Shown here: positions 16,657-25,550 of the stretch, in pieces | Numbering within the stretch: position 1 is the first letter of the stretch | Layout: each line of letters starts with the position of its first letter | Source: Dehalococcoidia bacterium | GTDB taxonomy: Bacteria; Chloroflexota; Dehalococcoidia; SpSt-223 | Assembly (NCBI GenBank): GCA_025054935.1 | Contig: JANWZD010000004.1 | Span: 62,001-126,000, forward strand | DNA: 64,000 nt | Direction of reading: 5' to 3' | Notes under the pieces: model-generated | The model's database searches: none | Told to the model about the DNA's origin: nothing | What the model saw: the letters and a program-made list of their open reading frames with translations, nothing else | Made by a program: the position numbers and the translations under genes

Positions 16657-18733
16657 ACACGGCGAGCGAGCGCGATTCGAGGGGGTAGACCCCCATCGAA
16701 TGGAGGCCGCGCTCATCCGGCCGCGCTGTGTCCTCAAACAACTCCCAGACGCCGTTCGCCGGAGGCAGGACAAAACGCACCGGCTCAGGCGCTGCATTCA
16801 TCAGGACGAGCAGGGTGTCGCCTGTGACTGGTCGGCCGTATTCGTCGATCTCATTGAGGGACTCTCCCGAGAGCAGCATGCCGAAGGTGTGGAGGTCGGC
16901 ACGGAGCCAATCATCGCTCGTCATCTCCCGGCCATCAGGGCGGAGCCAAGTGATGTCCTTGGGGCCGCTGCCGTTGGGGGAGGTGCCGGCGAAGAACGTC
17001 TGGCGCCGCAAGACCGGCTGGCTCTGCCGGAAGCGGATCATCCGCTTCGTCCACTCGAGCAGGTTGTGCTGCCACGGCTTGAGATCCCAATTGACCCAGC
17101 TGATCGCGTTGTCTTGGCAGTAGGGGTTGTTATTGCCCTGCTGCGTGCGCCCGATCTCGTCGCCGGCGAGGATCATCGGAACCCCGCTCGAGAGGAGAAG
17201 AGTGGCGAGGAAGTTGCGTCGCTGGCGATCGCGCAGGGTTAAGATCGCGGGGTCATCGGTTGGGCCTTCGTGACCGCAATTCCAGCTCAGGTTGTGGTCG
17301 GTGCCGTCGCGGTTATTCTCGCCATTTGCTTCGTTGTGCTTCTGGTTGTAGGAGACAAGGTCGGTAAGCGTGAACCCGTCGTGGCAGGTGACAAAGTTGA
17401 TCGAGGCCCAAGGGTGTCGTCCGTCAGCTTGATACAGGTCGCTCGATCCGGTGAGGCGGTAGCCCATCTCGGGCGCGAGGCCGGCATCTCCTTTCCACCA
17501 CGCGCGCACGGCATCGCGGTAACGGCCGTTCCATTCTGTCCAGAGGATAGGGAAGCGGCCGACCTGATAGCCGTCCTCACCGATATCCCAGGGTTCGGCG
17601 ATCAGCTTGACCCGCGAGATGATGGGGTCTTGATGAATGACGTCGAAGAAGGAGCCCAGCCGGTCGACGCGGTGCTCTTCGCGCGCGAGGGTCGTCGCCA
17701 GATCGAAGCGGAACCCGTCGACATGCATCTCCTGCACCCAGTAGCGGAGCGAGTCCATGATCAGCTGCAAGACCTGAGGGTGGGGGCTGTTGAGCGTATT
17801 GCCGACCCCCGTGTAATCAACGTAAAACCGCGGTCGAGCTGGAACGAGACGATAGTAGGTGGGGTTGTCGATCCCGCGGAAGGAGAGGGTAGGGCCGAGG
17901 TGGTTGCCTTCGGCCGTGTGATTGAAGACGACGTCGAGGATCACCTCGATGCCGGCAGCGTGGAGGGCCTTTACCATGGTCTTGAACTCGCGCACGACGT
18001 TGCCGTCGGCGCGGTTGACGGCGTAGCGCGCTTCCGGGGCGAAATAGTTGATCGTGTTGTAGCCCCAGTAATTGACGAGACCGCGGTCGCGCAGCCAGCG
18101 GTCGTCGGTGAAGGCGTGGACGGGCAGCAGTTCGACAGCTGTGATCCCGAGCTCTTGGAGGTAGCGCAGCACAGGCGGCGAGGCGAGGCCGAGATAGGTG
18201 CCGCGCAGCTCCGGCTCGATTTCAGGATGAAGCTTGGTAAACCCTTTGACGTGCAGTTCGTAGATGATGGTCCGGTTCCACGGGATCTCGGGATGGCGGT
18301 CGTTGCCCCAGTCGAAGTGGCCGTCGATCACGATCCCTTTCGGCACTGCGAAGGCGTCGTCGCGATCATCGCGCGTGAGGTCGTCGCAGCCCGGGGGATA
18401 GGCGAAGACCGGGCCGTACCAGTCGACTTCTCCGTCGAGTGCCCGAGCGTAAGGGTCGATCAGCAGTTTGGCGGGGTTGAAGCGCAGTCCCGCTTCGGGA
18501 TCGTAGGGACCGTCGATGCGGTAGCCGTAGCGCTGGCCGACCTTCACTCCCGGCAGATAGCCGTGCCAGATGTGGCCGGTCCGTTTCGGCAGCGGGATGC
18601 GCTCCTCCACGTCGCCGGAGAAGAGGCAGAGGATGACATTCGTTGCCCGCTCCGAGTAGATGGCGAAGTTCGTGCCGCGGTCGTCGGGGGTCGCGCCGAG
18701 CGGGTACGGCTTGCCTGGCCAGACCTCGCGCAT
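16607..18733 (-). CDS. glgX: Glycogen debranching enzyme GlgX
   Basis: A protein of 708 residues from ATG 18733 (AGAGG ten bases upstream). It hydrolyses alpha-1,6 branches of glycogen-derived limit dextrin. It has an N-terminal CBM48 ([19 protein letters not shown]), then a GH13 catalytic barrel: [10 protein letters not shown], nucleophile Asp in VDGFRFDLA (~340), acid Glu in LIAEPWD (~379), and the His-Asp of [11 protein letters not shown] (~450). The C-terminal beta domain ends in a Pro/Ala tail. The frame continues upstream to 19201 without family sequence. No other glycogen genes are adjacent. Confidence 0.95.
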   Translation of the reverse strand: MREVWPGKPYPLGATPDDRGTNFAIYSERATNVILCLFSGDVEERIPLPKRTGHIWHGYLPGVKVGQRYGYRIDGPYDPEAGLRFNPAKLLIDPYARALDGEVDWYGPVFAYPPGCDDLTRDDRDDAFAVPKGIVIDGHFDWGNDRHPEIPWNRTIIYELHVKGFTKLHPEIEPELRGTYLGLASPPVLRYLQELGITAVELLPVHAFTDDRWLRDRGLVNYWGYNTINYFAPEARYAVNRADGNVVREFKTMVKALHAAGIEVILDVVFNHTAEGNHLGPTLSFRGIDNPTYYRLVPARPRFYVDYTGVGNTLNSPHPQVLQLIMDSLRYWVQEMHVDGFRFDLATTLAREEHRVDRLGSFFDVIHQDPIISRVKLIAEPWDIGEDGYQVGRFPILWTEWNGRYRDAVRAWWKGDAGLAPEMGYRLTGSSDLYQADGRHPWASINFVTCHDGFTLTDLVSYNQKHNEANGENNRDGTDHNLSWNCGHEGPTDDPAILTLRDRQRRNFLATLLLSSGVPMILAGDEIGRTQQGNNNPYCQDNAISWVNWDLKPWQHNLLEWTKRMIRFRQSQPVLRRQTFFAGTSPNGSGPKDITWLRPDGREMTSDDWLRADLHTFGMLLSGESLNEIDEYGRPVTGDTLLVLMNAAPEPVRFVLPPANGVWELFEDTARPDERGLHSMGVYPLESRSLAVFILRPRAAGPAPAAGS

Positions 18734-18847
18734 GGCAGTCGAACCTCTTGCCAAGAGCTGAGAAGTGGCGGAGACATTCTCGTTCAACCGTAGCAAATCT
18801 TCGCGGCCGCTGCCCGCGGTTCGCATGACCTGCTCGACAGGACCGAG

Positions 18848-18853
18848 TAGACT
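18848..18853 (+). promoter_or_regulatory. -10 box, leaderless arrangement
   Basis: TAGACT ends six bases before GTG 18860, so transcription would start at or next to the start codon. Confidence 0.4.
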
Positions 18854-18859
18854 TTCACT

Positions 18860-19135
18860 GTGAACCACGATCGCGCTGCGCTGTGGACGATGCTCGGCGT
18901 TGCCATCGGGTTTAAGTTCTTCGGCGCCCTTCTCATCCTCCTTGCCGACCAGTCGCACGAAGCAGTTACTTTCGTCGTGGCGACCCATTGGCCGTTTCTT
19001 CTGCCCTTCGCTGCCCTGCTCGGCCCGGGCGTGTGGTGGTGGCGGCTTCTGCGGGCGCGCGCGAAGCGCCGCCAGCTCATCGCTGCCGAATGGCGCGAGG
19101 ACGACCTGCCGACAACCCCGCGCCTCGATCGGTGA
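18860..19135 (+). CDS. Small two-helix membrane protein
   Basis: A protein of 91 residues from GTG 18860. Two hydrophobic segments are clear: ~8-28 ([20 protein letters not shown]) and ~42-62 ([19 protein letters not shown]), followed by a basic cytoplasmic tail (RARAKRRQL). I do not recognise a family. The sharp hydrophobic/charged pattern and the -10 box at the start support a real gene. Divergent from glgX with ~125 bases between them. Confidence 0.6.
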   Translation: MNHDRAALWTMLGVAIGFKFFGALLILLADQSHEAVTFVVATHWPFLLPFAALLGPGVWWWRLLRARAKRRQLIAAEWREDDLPTTPRLDR

Positions 19136-19661
19136 GCGCGCTGTCCCGCAGAGGCGGGCCCTGCGCAGCGGCTGAAGTGCGCGGAGAGAGCAAGGTGTCA
19201 ATGTAGTGGGGCGGAGCGGCCGCTCGCTCCGGACGGCGGGAGGGGTGCTGCGCTCTCGGCTACTCCCGCGACGCGCGATGGCCGCGCCGCCAGAACGCCT
19301 TCTCCGGGGCGCAGAGCGGAAAGGGCAGCATTCCGGCGCCGACGCGCTGTACCCGAGGCGCGTCGAACCTGCCGTTCTGATCGCATCCTATTCGCGGCCT
19401 GCGCTCTCCTCACGCTGCGGGGAGCGTGCTCTCGGCCGCTCTGCTGTCCGCGTTCTCGCGGCCGGCCGGGCGAGATCGGAGCAGTTGGGCTGCTGGGCGC
19501 CGCGCGGGTACAGGCTCGCCCGTGCGTGGTGGCTGCCGGTGACGCTCGTTTCGTTGCTGCTCGTTATGTGACAGCGGCGGGTGAACTCCCGCAGTCGACG
19601 GGAGTGGGAGAGCGGATGGAGGAGCGAAGCAGGTCAGCGTCCCAAACGCTGTCAGTCGGCA
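19136..19661. other. GC-rich spacer with one hairpin
   Basis: No gene is supported here. A 7-bp inverted repeat, ACTCCCG and CGGGAGT, lies at 19585-19605 near the 3' end of the unknown minus-strand gene and might end its transcript, though it has no U-run. Confidence 0.4.
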
Positions 19662-20423
19662 CTAGAGCGGAGAACCGCAGGCGTACTGAACGTAGCAGCG
19701 AAGCGTTTCGAGTTCTGAAATGCTCAGCTGTTCGCCGGTGTCGCGCCAGCGGACTGTATGCTGCTCGGCCCAGCGCCGGAAGTCTGGAACTTCAGTCTCC
19801 CGTATGTGCAGGCCGGGAATTTCTCCGGTTGGCGGCGGCGTGGTCTCGACCAGCGTGTTCCAGAGCGATTCCAAATCGTCTTTGATCTCGGCTATCTGTT
19901 CTTCCGATAGCTGTAGATTTGGAATTTTGGGAAGCACCCGGAGGAACTCGGCGGCGGGGTGGGTTTGAATGAATTTGCGAGCGACGGCGGGGTCATCCAC
20001 CATGTTCCAAGGAGGCTCACTCGGAACCGACGATTCTTCAATCCAACGCAAGCGCAGATTTTCGAAGAAGGCATCATCGCCTTTGCCGGGCGGGACGATG
20101 TAGCACAGCCATGACCAATCGTACCCCAATTCGGCGATGAACAGATAGCCGTCGCCGAAATTGTACCCTTTGAGCCTCACGACTTCTCCGCCAATATGGT
20201 CGGTCCACCCTGATGAGTAGAATTGCCAGACATCCTCTGCAAAGTCGTCGAGGTGCATATCTTCCTCTCGCAATGCAGAGACCAAGCTTTCGAAGCCGCC
20301 TGCAACTGCTGTGGAGGGCTCGTAGATCTCTTTGATGGAAGATTTCTTCACGCCGAGCTCTCGCCAAAGCAAGCGGCGAAAGCCGGCCTTGGTGTACTCA
20401 CGGAACGGTTTTCTTCGCGCCAT
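19662..20423 (-). CDS. Conserved-looking protein of unknown function
   Basis: A protein of 253 residues from ATG 20423, preceded by the strong site AAAGGAGGAGGG. It starts with a basic helical segment (MARRKPFREYTKAGFRRLLW). A Trp/Asp-rich middle follows (DVWQFYSSGWTDHIGG, GYDWSWLCYIVPPGKGDD), then a helical region and a C-terminal part (FRRWAEQHTVRWRDTG). No signal peptide or membrane segment. It is visibly lower in GC than its neighbours, with long mixed-sequence codons. I do not recognise the family. It overlaps the upstream gene by 26 bases, so the two are probably translated together. An acquired accessory module is a fair guess. Confidence 0.72.
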   Translation of the reverse strand: MARRKPFREYTKAGFRRLLWRELGVKKSSIKEIYEPSTAVAGGFESLVSALREEDMHLDDFAEDVWQFYSSGWTDHIGGEVVRLKGYNFGDGYLFIAELGYDWSWLCYIVPPGKGDDAFFENLRLRWIEESSVPSEPPWNMVDDPAVARKFIQTHPAAEFLRVLPKIPNLQLSEEQIAEIKDDLESLWNTLVETTPPPTGEIPGLHIRETEVPDFRRWAEQHTVRWRDTGEQLSISELETLRCYVQYACGSPL

Positions 20424-20718
20424 GCTCCCTCCTCCTTTGCGCGAGTGTGTCTGCTGCGACCCAACGCGGATCGTCGAGCGCTGCCTGAATTTCGTTGCCG
20501 GCAAGCCGTGCCTGCCGCTGATCGGGGGTGAGGGTATTGATGAACTCCTTTATCTCCTCGACGAGCCAGTCAGGCCACTTTGGATAGCAGCCCCATCGCT
20601 CATGGCAACGTCTCAGGCGCTGCGCCATCGGTCCCTCCCGGCACATCTGCGCGTAGAAGGCCCGGTTCAGCGCATCGGCCTCTGGCATGCTCCTGCGATA
20701 AGGCGATAGTTTTATCAT
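20398..20718 (-). CDS. Small protein of unknown function, partner of the gene downstream
   Basis: A protein of 106 residues from ATG 20718, which follows a TAAGAT box by seven bases (leaderless). An internal ATG at 20628 has the better ribosome site GGGAGGG and would give 76 residues. It is basic and helical: CHERWGCYPKWPDWLVEEIKEF, in which WGCYPKWPDWLVEEI stands out, then TPDQRQARLAGNEI. No family recognised. Its 3' end overlaps the next gene by 26 bases. The size and coupling resemble small-large accessory pairs, but there is no evidence for toxin, defence or phage function. Confidence 0.55.
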   Translation of the reverse strand: MIKLSPYRRSMPEADALNRAFYAQMCREGPMAQRLRRCHERWGCYPKWPDWLVEEIKEFINTLTPDQRQARLAGNEIQAALDDPRWVAADTLAQRRREHGAKKTVP

Positions 20719-20725
20719 AAAAATA

Positions 20726-20731
20726 ATCTTA
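20726..20731 (-). promoter_or_regulatory. -10 box in an AT-rich patch
   Basis: TAAGAT on the minus strand, within the AT-rich run 20711-20731, seven bases before ATG 20718. This is one of the few AT-rich patches in the window. Confidence 0.45.
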
Positions 20732-21217
20732 TCCGATCGCGTTCCTCTTGCGCTGCGCGCGGCGCGCCGCTTCCTTGGCCGCGCGGCGGTGCTCGGCGTC
20801 GCGCGGGCTGGCCGGTCGAAGGCAGGAGGGCAGCGGCAGAGCGTTGTCGAGAACGCCGTCCATTCCGTGAGAGGGGAGAGCCTCCCGCAGCATGCTGCTG
20901 CGGACTGCGCGGCGCTCTCCGTCGCCGGCGCGCCGCAGCAATGGGAGTACCTCACCGGCCCTGTCGCGGAGCGCTGCTTTGAGGCCGGCGCGCCGCACGG
21001 AAGGCTGACGCGTCGCCCTGCGGAAGTGATCGGAATGGCTGCGGCATCACGACCGGTTCGGGCCCAGCACTGGGCGCGATCGAGCGGAACCATGCTCGCG
21101 GCGCCGACCGGCCTTTCACCGGGGAGCGGGGCGCGCGGCTCGATACACTGGGCGCGCGATGCTCTTTGCGGTCACAAGTTCACTTCATAATAAAATAAAG
21201 CGATGCGGTGATAGCGC
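20732..21217. other. Spacer between divergent genes
   Basis: About 490 bases. The right end (21184-21200) is strongly AT-rich with a TAAAAT box at 21191-21196 serving the zinc-ribbon gene. The rest is GC-rich, with two nearby copies of GCCGGCGCGCCGC, and no gene is seen. Confidence 0.5.
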
Positions 21218-21835
21218 GTGAATGCCGTCTTCTGTGATGCCTGCGGTTCCGAAAACCCCGCCGCCGCACGGTACTGCTTCAACTGCGGCGCGCCCCTTAC
21301 GCGCGGGCAGCCTCGCGGCGTATCGCTACCCCCGCAATTTGACGAGGCGCAGGAGGAAAGCTTTCTCGCCCCAAACCGTCGCCCCTCGGCACTCATTGGC
21401 TTCCTCCGCGAAGCGCTGCTCTTGTTGGGGTCTTTCCTGATGGGCATGGGCGGCGCGACTTACCTCTTTGGCTCCTTGCTCAACGTCTTCGCCGCCCTTG
21501 TCTTCGCCTATCTCCTCTGGGGCGTCTTCGGTTTGCTGGGTGCCATTGCCCTCCTGCCAGTCGCCATGGTCGGAGTGCCGCTGCTGATGGGATTGCAGTA
21601 CGGCTTGTGGCAGCCGCTGCTTGGCCCGCTCTCAGTCTATGTTGTCGCTTTCGTGGTCTATGGCGTTGGGCGGCTGCTCACGGGAAAACACGAACCGAAA
21701 GAAGTGACCATGATAATCGGGGTCGTTCTCGGCTTCATCGGCCTCTGCGTCGTATGGTCGTATCTTTCGCTGCTGGCGGGAGCAGTTGAGATTGTCAGCC
21801 CTGATGGAACTGTCCGCCCCCTCCTGACCCGCTAG
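21218..21835 (+). CDS. Zinc-ribbon membrane protein
   Basis: A protein of 205 residues from GTG 21218. An N-terminal zinc ribbon (FCDACGSENPAAARYCFNCG, two CxxC pairs) is joined by an acidic linker to four or five membrane segments between ~60 and ~195 (IGFLREALLLLGSFLMGMG, VFAALVFAYLLWGVFGLLG, VYVVAFVVYGVGRLL, VTMIIGVVLGFIGLCVVW). Such zinc-ribbon-plus-membrane proteins are common and mostly uncharacterised; a regulatory or scaffolding role is likely. No operon partner. Confidence 0.75.
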   Translation: MNAVFCDACGSENPAAARYCFNCGAPLTRGQPRGVSLPPQFDEAQEESFLAPNRRPSALIGFLREALLLLGSFLMGMGGATYLFGSLLNVFAALVFAYLLWGVFGLLGAIALLPVAMVGVPLLMGLQYGLWQPLLGPLSVYVVAFVVYGVGRLLTGKHEPKEVTMIIGVVLGFIGLCVVWSYLSLLAGAVEIVSPDGTVRPLLTR

Positions 21836-22313
21836 CAGGAGGCGCCATCCTCGCTCCCCCTCTTCGCTCGGACCCTGCCGCCCGCTCACGACCATGTCGC
21901 TGCCAAATTCGCTTGTCTTTGGAGGGCGCCGCTTCTCCCGCTCAGCGCTCGGCACGCCATCGCCTCCTAAGCTCCCCGTTGCCGGCTCGTCGCGCTGGGC
22001 TCTCTCGTTGGCACAGTTCTGCGTCTGTAGTTCACGCGTCTTTTTAGGACACACGCGGTTTGAGGCCGTCTTGCTCCCGGGGTCGATCTCCGGGGAGTGC
22101 AGCACGTGCTCGGGCACGCTCAGATTGCGCGCACCGCGAACCTCTCTACCCATGTGATGCCTGTACTGCTTCAGGATGCAGCACCCGCGATGGCCAAAGC
22201 CCGGTGGGAGACGCCGGCGATAGGCGAGCTGATTGGCGAGCTGACGAGGACGAGGGGGCAGAGAGACGCGAGAAGGACGGGGGGCGTGAGCGTGACACGA
22301 GGGTGAAAGCGGG
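21836..22313. other. Spacer before tRNA-Lys
   Basis: 478 bases with no supported gene. A frame at 22190-22306 encodes a short peptide with a lasso-leader-like pattern but no matching core or maturation genes, so I do not call it. Confidence 0.4.
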
Positions 22314-22386
<73 letters not shown>

Positions 22387-22441
22387 AGAACGGTCACCTC
22401 ACAATCATACCGGATAAGAGGCGGAAGGAACCAGAGCGCCC

Positions 22442-23662
22442 CTAGAAGATCAATTCGCGCTCGACCGCACTCTCATCGAGGTCGAGCGGGGCAACACGAT
22501 AGACGGTCAAACCGGGAAGCGGCCCCAGATCCGCGTCGCCGATAAGGATAAGAACGATCGGATGGCCAGCGCGCTGCAGCGCGGTGAGAACAGCGAGCAG
22601 CGGTTCGGCCGCGATCGCCGTGACACAGACGATCGTCGCCGCCCACGGCAGCGCGCGGCGCTCTTGGCGCAGCAACTCATCAAGCGACAGCGTGACGAAG
22701 GGCGACAGCTTCGCCAGCGCTTCAAGCAGCCGGATCAGCTGGTCGTTCCCGCGGCCCGGCGCAATTTTGAGCGGCCGGTCCGAGCCGTGGACCATGCCGT
22801 TCGCCATGATCCCAACCGGAAATCCCTCAGCCAGCGCGTGCGCAGCGGCAGAGGCGGCCACCGTAATCGCTGTCTCAAGCAAGTCCGGCCGCGTGCCCTG
22901 CCACGAGTAGTCCAAGGTGGCGAGGTTGAGCACAAGATACAAGTCAAGCGTCGCGGTCGGGTCAAACTGCTTCACCTGAAGATCGCCGGTGCGGGCGGTC
23001 GCCTTCCAGTGAACGCGCTTGAGCGGGTCTCCCGGCTCGAACGGGCGGACCGCCCGCAGCCGCGTGGGGTCCTCAAAAAGACGCTCGCGTGCCCGGTAGT
23101 CTCCAAAAGGCTGCTTCGCCGGCAGCCCAAGCTGATCCACCGGCACGATCTTCGGGTAGATGAGCAGATAGTCAAGGTCAGGCACCTCCCGTTCGCGCTG
23201 CCCGAACCCGAAGACGTCGCCCGAGCGGAGGGTCGCCGGTCCGAACGCCCAATACCCCCGCGCTCGGCACCGGAGCCGGTAGCGGCGGATGACGCGCTCA
23301 TACGGGCCAAGCGAATACATGTTCGACAGCAGGACACGACGCGGTCGCGCTGAAGGAAAGAGCGGCTCCTCCCCGACCGGCAGCGCGAGCGGGACCTCGT
23401 CATCCACCTCGAGCCAGGGAAGCGGCAGCAGCTTGCGGTTCACGGCTTCCACTGCAAGCTCGATCTCTTCGCCGAAGAAAGCGCGCCGCTGGCTGAAATG
23501 GCGACGGTATTCGACCCGGTCGAGCGACCGCGTAATCCACAGGCGAGCAAGCCCCGAACTGACCAGCAGCAGCGCGAGCAGCAGGGCGAGCGGATAGAGA
23601 CGAAGACCAACCGCTGCCAGCAGCAGCGCCACCGTCATCGGAACAAGAGCGCGACTAATCAC
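22442..23662 (-). CDS. DUF58 domain membrane protein
   Basis: A protein of 406 residues. Two N-terminal hydrophobic helices (~5-45) are followed by a beta-rich part and the DUF58 core: VRPFEPGDPLKRVHWKATART, the family signature near residue 210, and a VWA-like region with LVLNLATLDYSW. DUF58 proteins are encoded with MoxR ATPases and are thought to be matured or assembled by them, often in envelope functions. Its start overlaps the MoxR stop (ATGA). Last gene of the PHP-MoxR-DUF58 operon; the transglutaminase gene often found after it is absent here. Confidence 0.9.
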   Translation of the reverse strand: MISRALVPMTVALLLAAVGLRLYPLALLLALLLVSSGLARLWITRSLDRVEYRRHFSQRRAFFGEEIELAVEAVNRKLLPLPWLEVDDEVPLALPVGEEPLFPSARPRRVLLSNMYSLGPYERVIRRYRLRCRARGYWAFGPATLRSGDVFGFGQREREVPDLDYLLIYPKIVPVDQLGLPAKQPFGDYRARERLFEDPTRLRAVRPFEPGDPLKRVHWKATARTGDLQVKQFDPTATLDLYLVLNLATLDYSWQGTRPDLLETAITVAASAAAHALAEGFPVGIMANGMVHGSDRPLKIAPGRGNDQLIRLLEALAKLSPFVTLSLDELLRQERRALPWAATIVCVTAIAAEPLLAVLTALQRAGHPIVLILIGDADLGPLPGLTVYRVAPLDLDESAVERELIF

Positions 23663-24606
23663 GCTTCAACGGGGACCGGAACCGCGTTCACAATTTCGTC
23701 AACAATCTCAGCCGCGCTTCGTCCGCGCAGCCGCGTGCCGGCTTTCAGCAGCACGCGATGCGCCAGCACAAAGGGCGCGAGCCGTTTCACATCGTCAGGC
23801 AGGACATAGCGCCGCCCCTCGATGGCCGCAAGTGCCTGCCCGCCCCGATAGAGGCCAAGGCTCGCCCGCGGGCTTGCTCCCAACTCAATCGTCGGGTGGT
23901 CGCGCGTCGCGCGGACGAGGCGCACAACATACTCTTCGACCGCCTCCGAGACATACACCTGCCGCACGTCGCGCTGCAGGCGGAGCAGTTCGTCGGCGGA
24001 GACCACCGGCGTCAAGTCGACGACCGGGTTCGATTCGCGAAAGCGCACGAGGATCTCGCGCTCTTCACTCTCGTCAGGATAGCCGAGCTTCACTCGCAGC
24101 AGGAAGCGGTCAAGCTGGGCTTCCGGGAGAGGAAAGGTCCCTTCAAGTTCGATCGGGTTTTGGGTGGCGAGGACAAGAAATGGGCGGGGGAGCGCCCGCG
24201 TTTCCCCCTCGACGCTCACTTGGCGCTCTTCCATCGCCTCAAGGAACGCCGACTGGGTGCGGGGGGTCGCTCGGTTGATCTCATCAGCAAGAATGATCTG
24301 GGCGTGGATGGGGCCCGGCCGGTAGACGAACTCGCCCGTGCGCGTGTCGTAGATCGTCGTCCCGAGCACATCCGAGGGCAGCAGGTCCGGCGTGCATTGG
24401 ATGCGCCGGAATGTGCACCCCAGGGAGCGCGCAATGCTCCGCGCGAGCGTCGTTTTGCCGATGCCGGGAACATCCTCAAGCAGGACATGGCCTTCGCAGA
24501 GGAGCGCAACCAGCACCAGATCGATCACGTCGCGCTTGCCCACGATCACTCGCTCGACGTTCTCGCGGACGGCATCGGCGACGGCCTGAATGCGTTCGAC
24601 GCTCAT
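23659..24606 (-). CDS. MoxR-family AAA+ ATPase
   Basis: A protein of 315 residues from ATG 24606 (overlapping the PHP stop as ATGA; ATG 24621 is also in frame). It has Walker A LEDVPGIGKTTLA, Walker B IILADEINRA, sensor 1 LATQNPIELEGTFPLPEAQ (the MoxR hallmark) and a C-terminal lid with GASPRASLGL. MoxR ATPases act as chaperones for VWA/DUF58 partners, here the next gene. Cytoplasmic. Confidence 0.93.
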   Translation of the reverse strand: MSVERIQAVADAVRENVERVIVGKRDVIDLVLVALLCEGHVLLEDVPGIGKTTLARSIARSLGCTFRRIQCTPDLLPSDVLGTTIYDTRTGEFVYRPGPIHAQIILADEINRATPRTQSAFLEAMEERQVSVEGETRALPRPFLVLATQNPIELEGTFPLPEAQLDRFLLRVKLGYPDESEEREILVRFRESNPVVDLTPVVSADELLRLQRDVRQVYVSEAVEEYVVRLVRATRDHPTIELGASPRASLGLYRGGQALAAIEGRRYVLPDDVKRLAPFVLAHRVLLKAGTRLRGRSAAEIVDEIVNAVPVPVEA

Positions 24607-25472
24607 CGCGCAAGCGCCCATCGTGCGAGGAAGTCGGCGTGGCGATGGGAGTCGCTCCCGCTCGTCTCCCCAAGGCCGAGGTCTGCCGCAACGGCGCGGA
24701 GACGGGCGATCACTGCCTGTTCTGCTGTCGCGTCGAAGAGATGAGGCGAACAGGCTGCGTACGGATAGTCGGTTTCCACGGCATCAAGCCCGGCGGCAGC
24801 AAAGGCGCGCAGATCGCGCTCGGGGTCGAACCATCCTTCGCGGATGCCGTACGCTGGGTGGGCAATCGCGGCGCGGCCGCCCGCGGCGTGGATCAACGCA
24901 ATCGCTTCCGGAACGCTGAGCCGGGCGAGCGTCGTTGTCGGGCGGATCTGCTCGCGGAACCAGCGCGCCGCCGACTCGTAGGTCGGGAAGACCCCCCGGT
25001 CGAGGAGCGGCTGGATCAGGTTGGGCCGCATGAATGTCTCCCGCGGCGGAACAAACACCTCCTCAGGCCGCAGAACACCGTTCAGCTGGGCATTCACCTG
25101 CGCAAGCTCCTCCTCAGTCCGCCGCCGCCGCAGCGCTTGGACCCGGCGGCAGTGATCGAGCAGAGGCGGCGAAGAGGGGTCGACCCCATGCCCCAGAACG
25201 TGGATCTCGTGCCCGCGCAGCTCTGCGTCGATCTCAATCGCGGGGAGGAGGGTGATGTCAAGTTCTCGCGCGAGCGATTCGATCCGACCGGAGTCGAGAT
25301 GGAACGCGCCGACCGTCTCGTGGTCCGCGATAGCGAGAACGCGAACGCCCGCCTCATGTGCCATCCTCACGATCGCAAAGGGGTGAAGGTCGCCATCGGA
25401 GAGGATGGAATGGACGTGGAGGTCGACCGCAAACCGAAGAATCCTTGCCTCCTGAGGACGGCGTTGTGCCAT
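24603..25472 (-). CDS. PHP-domain phosphoesterase
   Basis: A protein of 289 residues. PHP metal-binding motifs are in order: VDLHVHSILSDG, IADHETVGA, the PAIEIDAE region, AIAHPAYG and GSDSHRH at the C terminus. This is the YciV-like (RNase AM / 3',5'-nucleoside bisphosphate phosphatase) length and layout, so RNA or nucleotide 5'-phosphate hydrolysis is likely. Start choice is uncertain: ATG 25472 overlaps a TAGAAT -10 box, and CAGGAGG lies ~27 bases inside the frame in front of an ATT codon. First gene of the operon with MoxR and DUF58. Confidence 0.85.
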   Translation of the reverse strand: MAQRRPQEARILRFAVDLHVHSILSDGDLHPFAIVRMAHEAGVRVLAIADHETVGAFHLDSGRIESLARELDITLLPAIEIDAELRGHEIHVLGHGVDPSSPPLLDHCRRVQALRRRRTEEELAQVNAQLNGVLRPEEVFVPPRETFMRPNLIQPLLDRGVFPTYESAARWFREQIRPTTTLARLSVPEAIALIHAAGGRAAIAHPAYGIREGWFDPERDLRAFAAAGLDAVETDYPYAACSPHLFDATAEQAVIARLRAVAADLGLGETSGSDSHRHADFLARWALAR

Positions 25473-25550
25473 TCTATCAAATCCCCTTCGCTTCCTTGCT
25501 TGGAAGGATGAACCGGAGCGCCTATTCCCCGTCGCGAGGCGCGGCCTGAC

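Noticed and set aside
17270-18793. 507-codon plus-strand frame opposite glgX
   Set aside because: Antisense shadow of glgX; glgX has all GH13 catalytic motifs on the minus strand.
19206-19571. 121-codon frame in the spacer after the small membrane gene
   Set aside because: Arg/Ala-rich composition, no ribosome site, ends in a chance hydrophobic stretch.
22190-22306. Short frame MAKARWETPAIGELIG and following TRTRG, fitting the lasso leader pattern WxxPxI...TxG
   Set aside because: The would-be core after TxG has no Asp or Glu at position 7-9, no lasso maturation genes are near, and there is no ribosome site or promoter.
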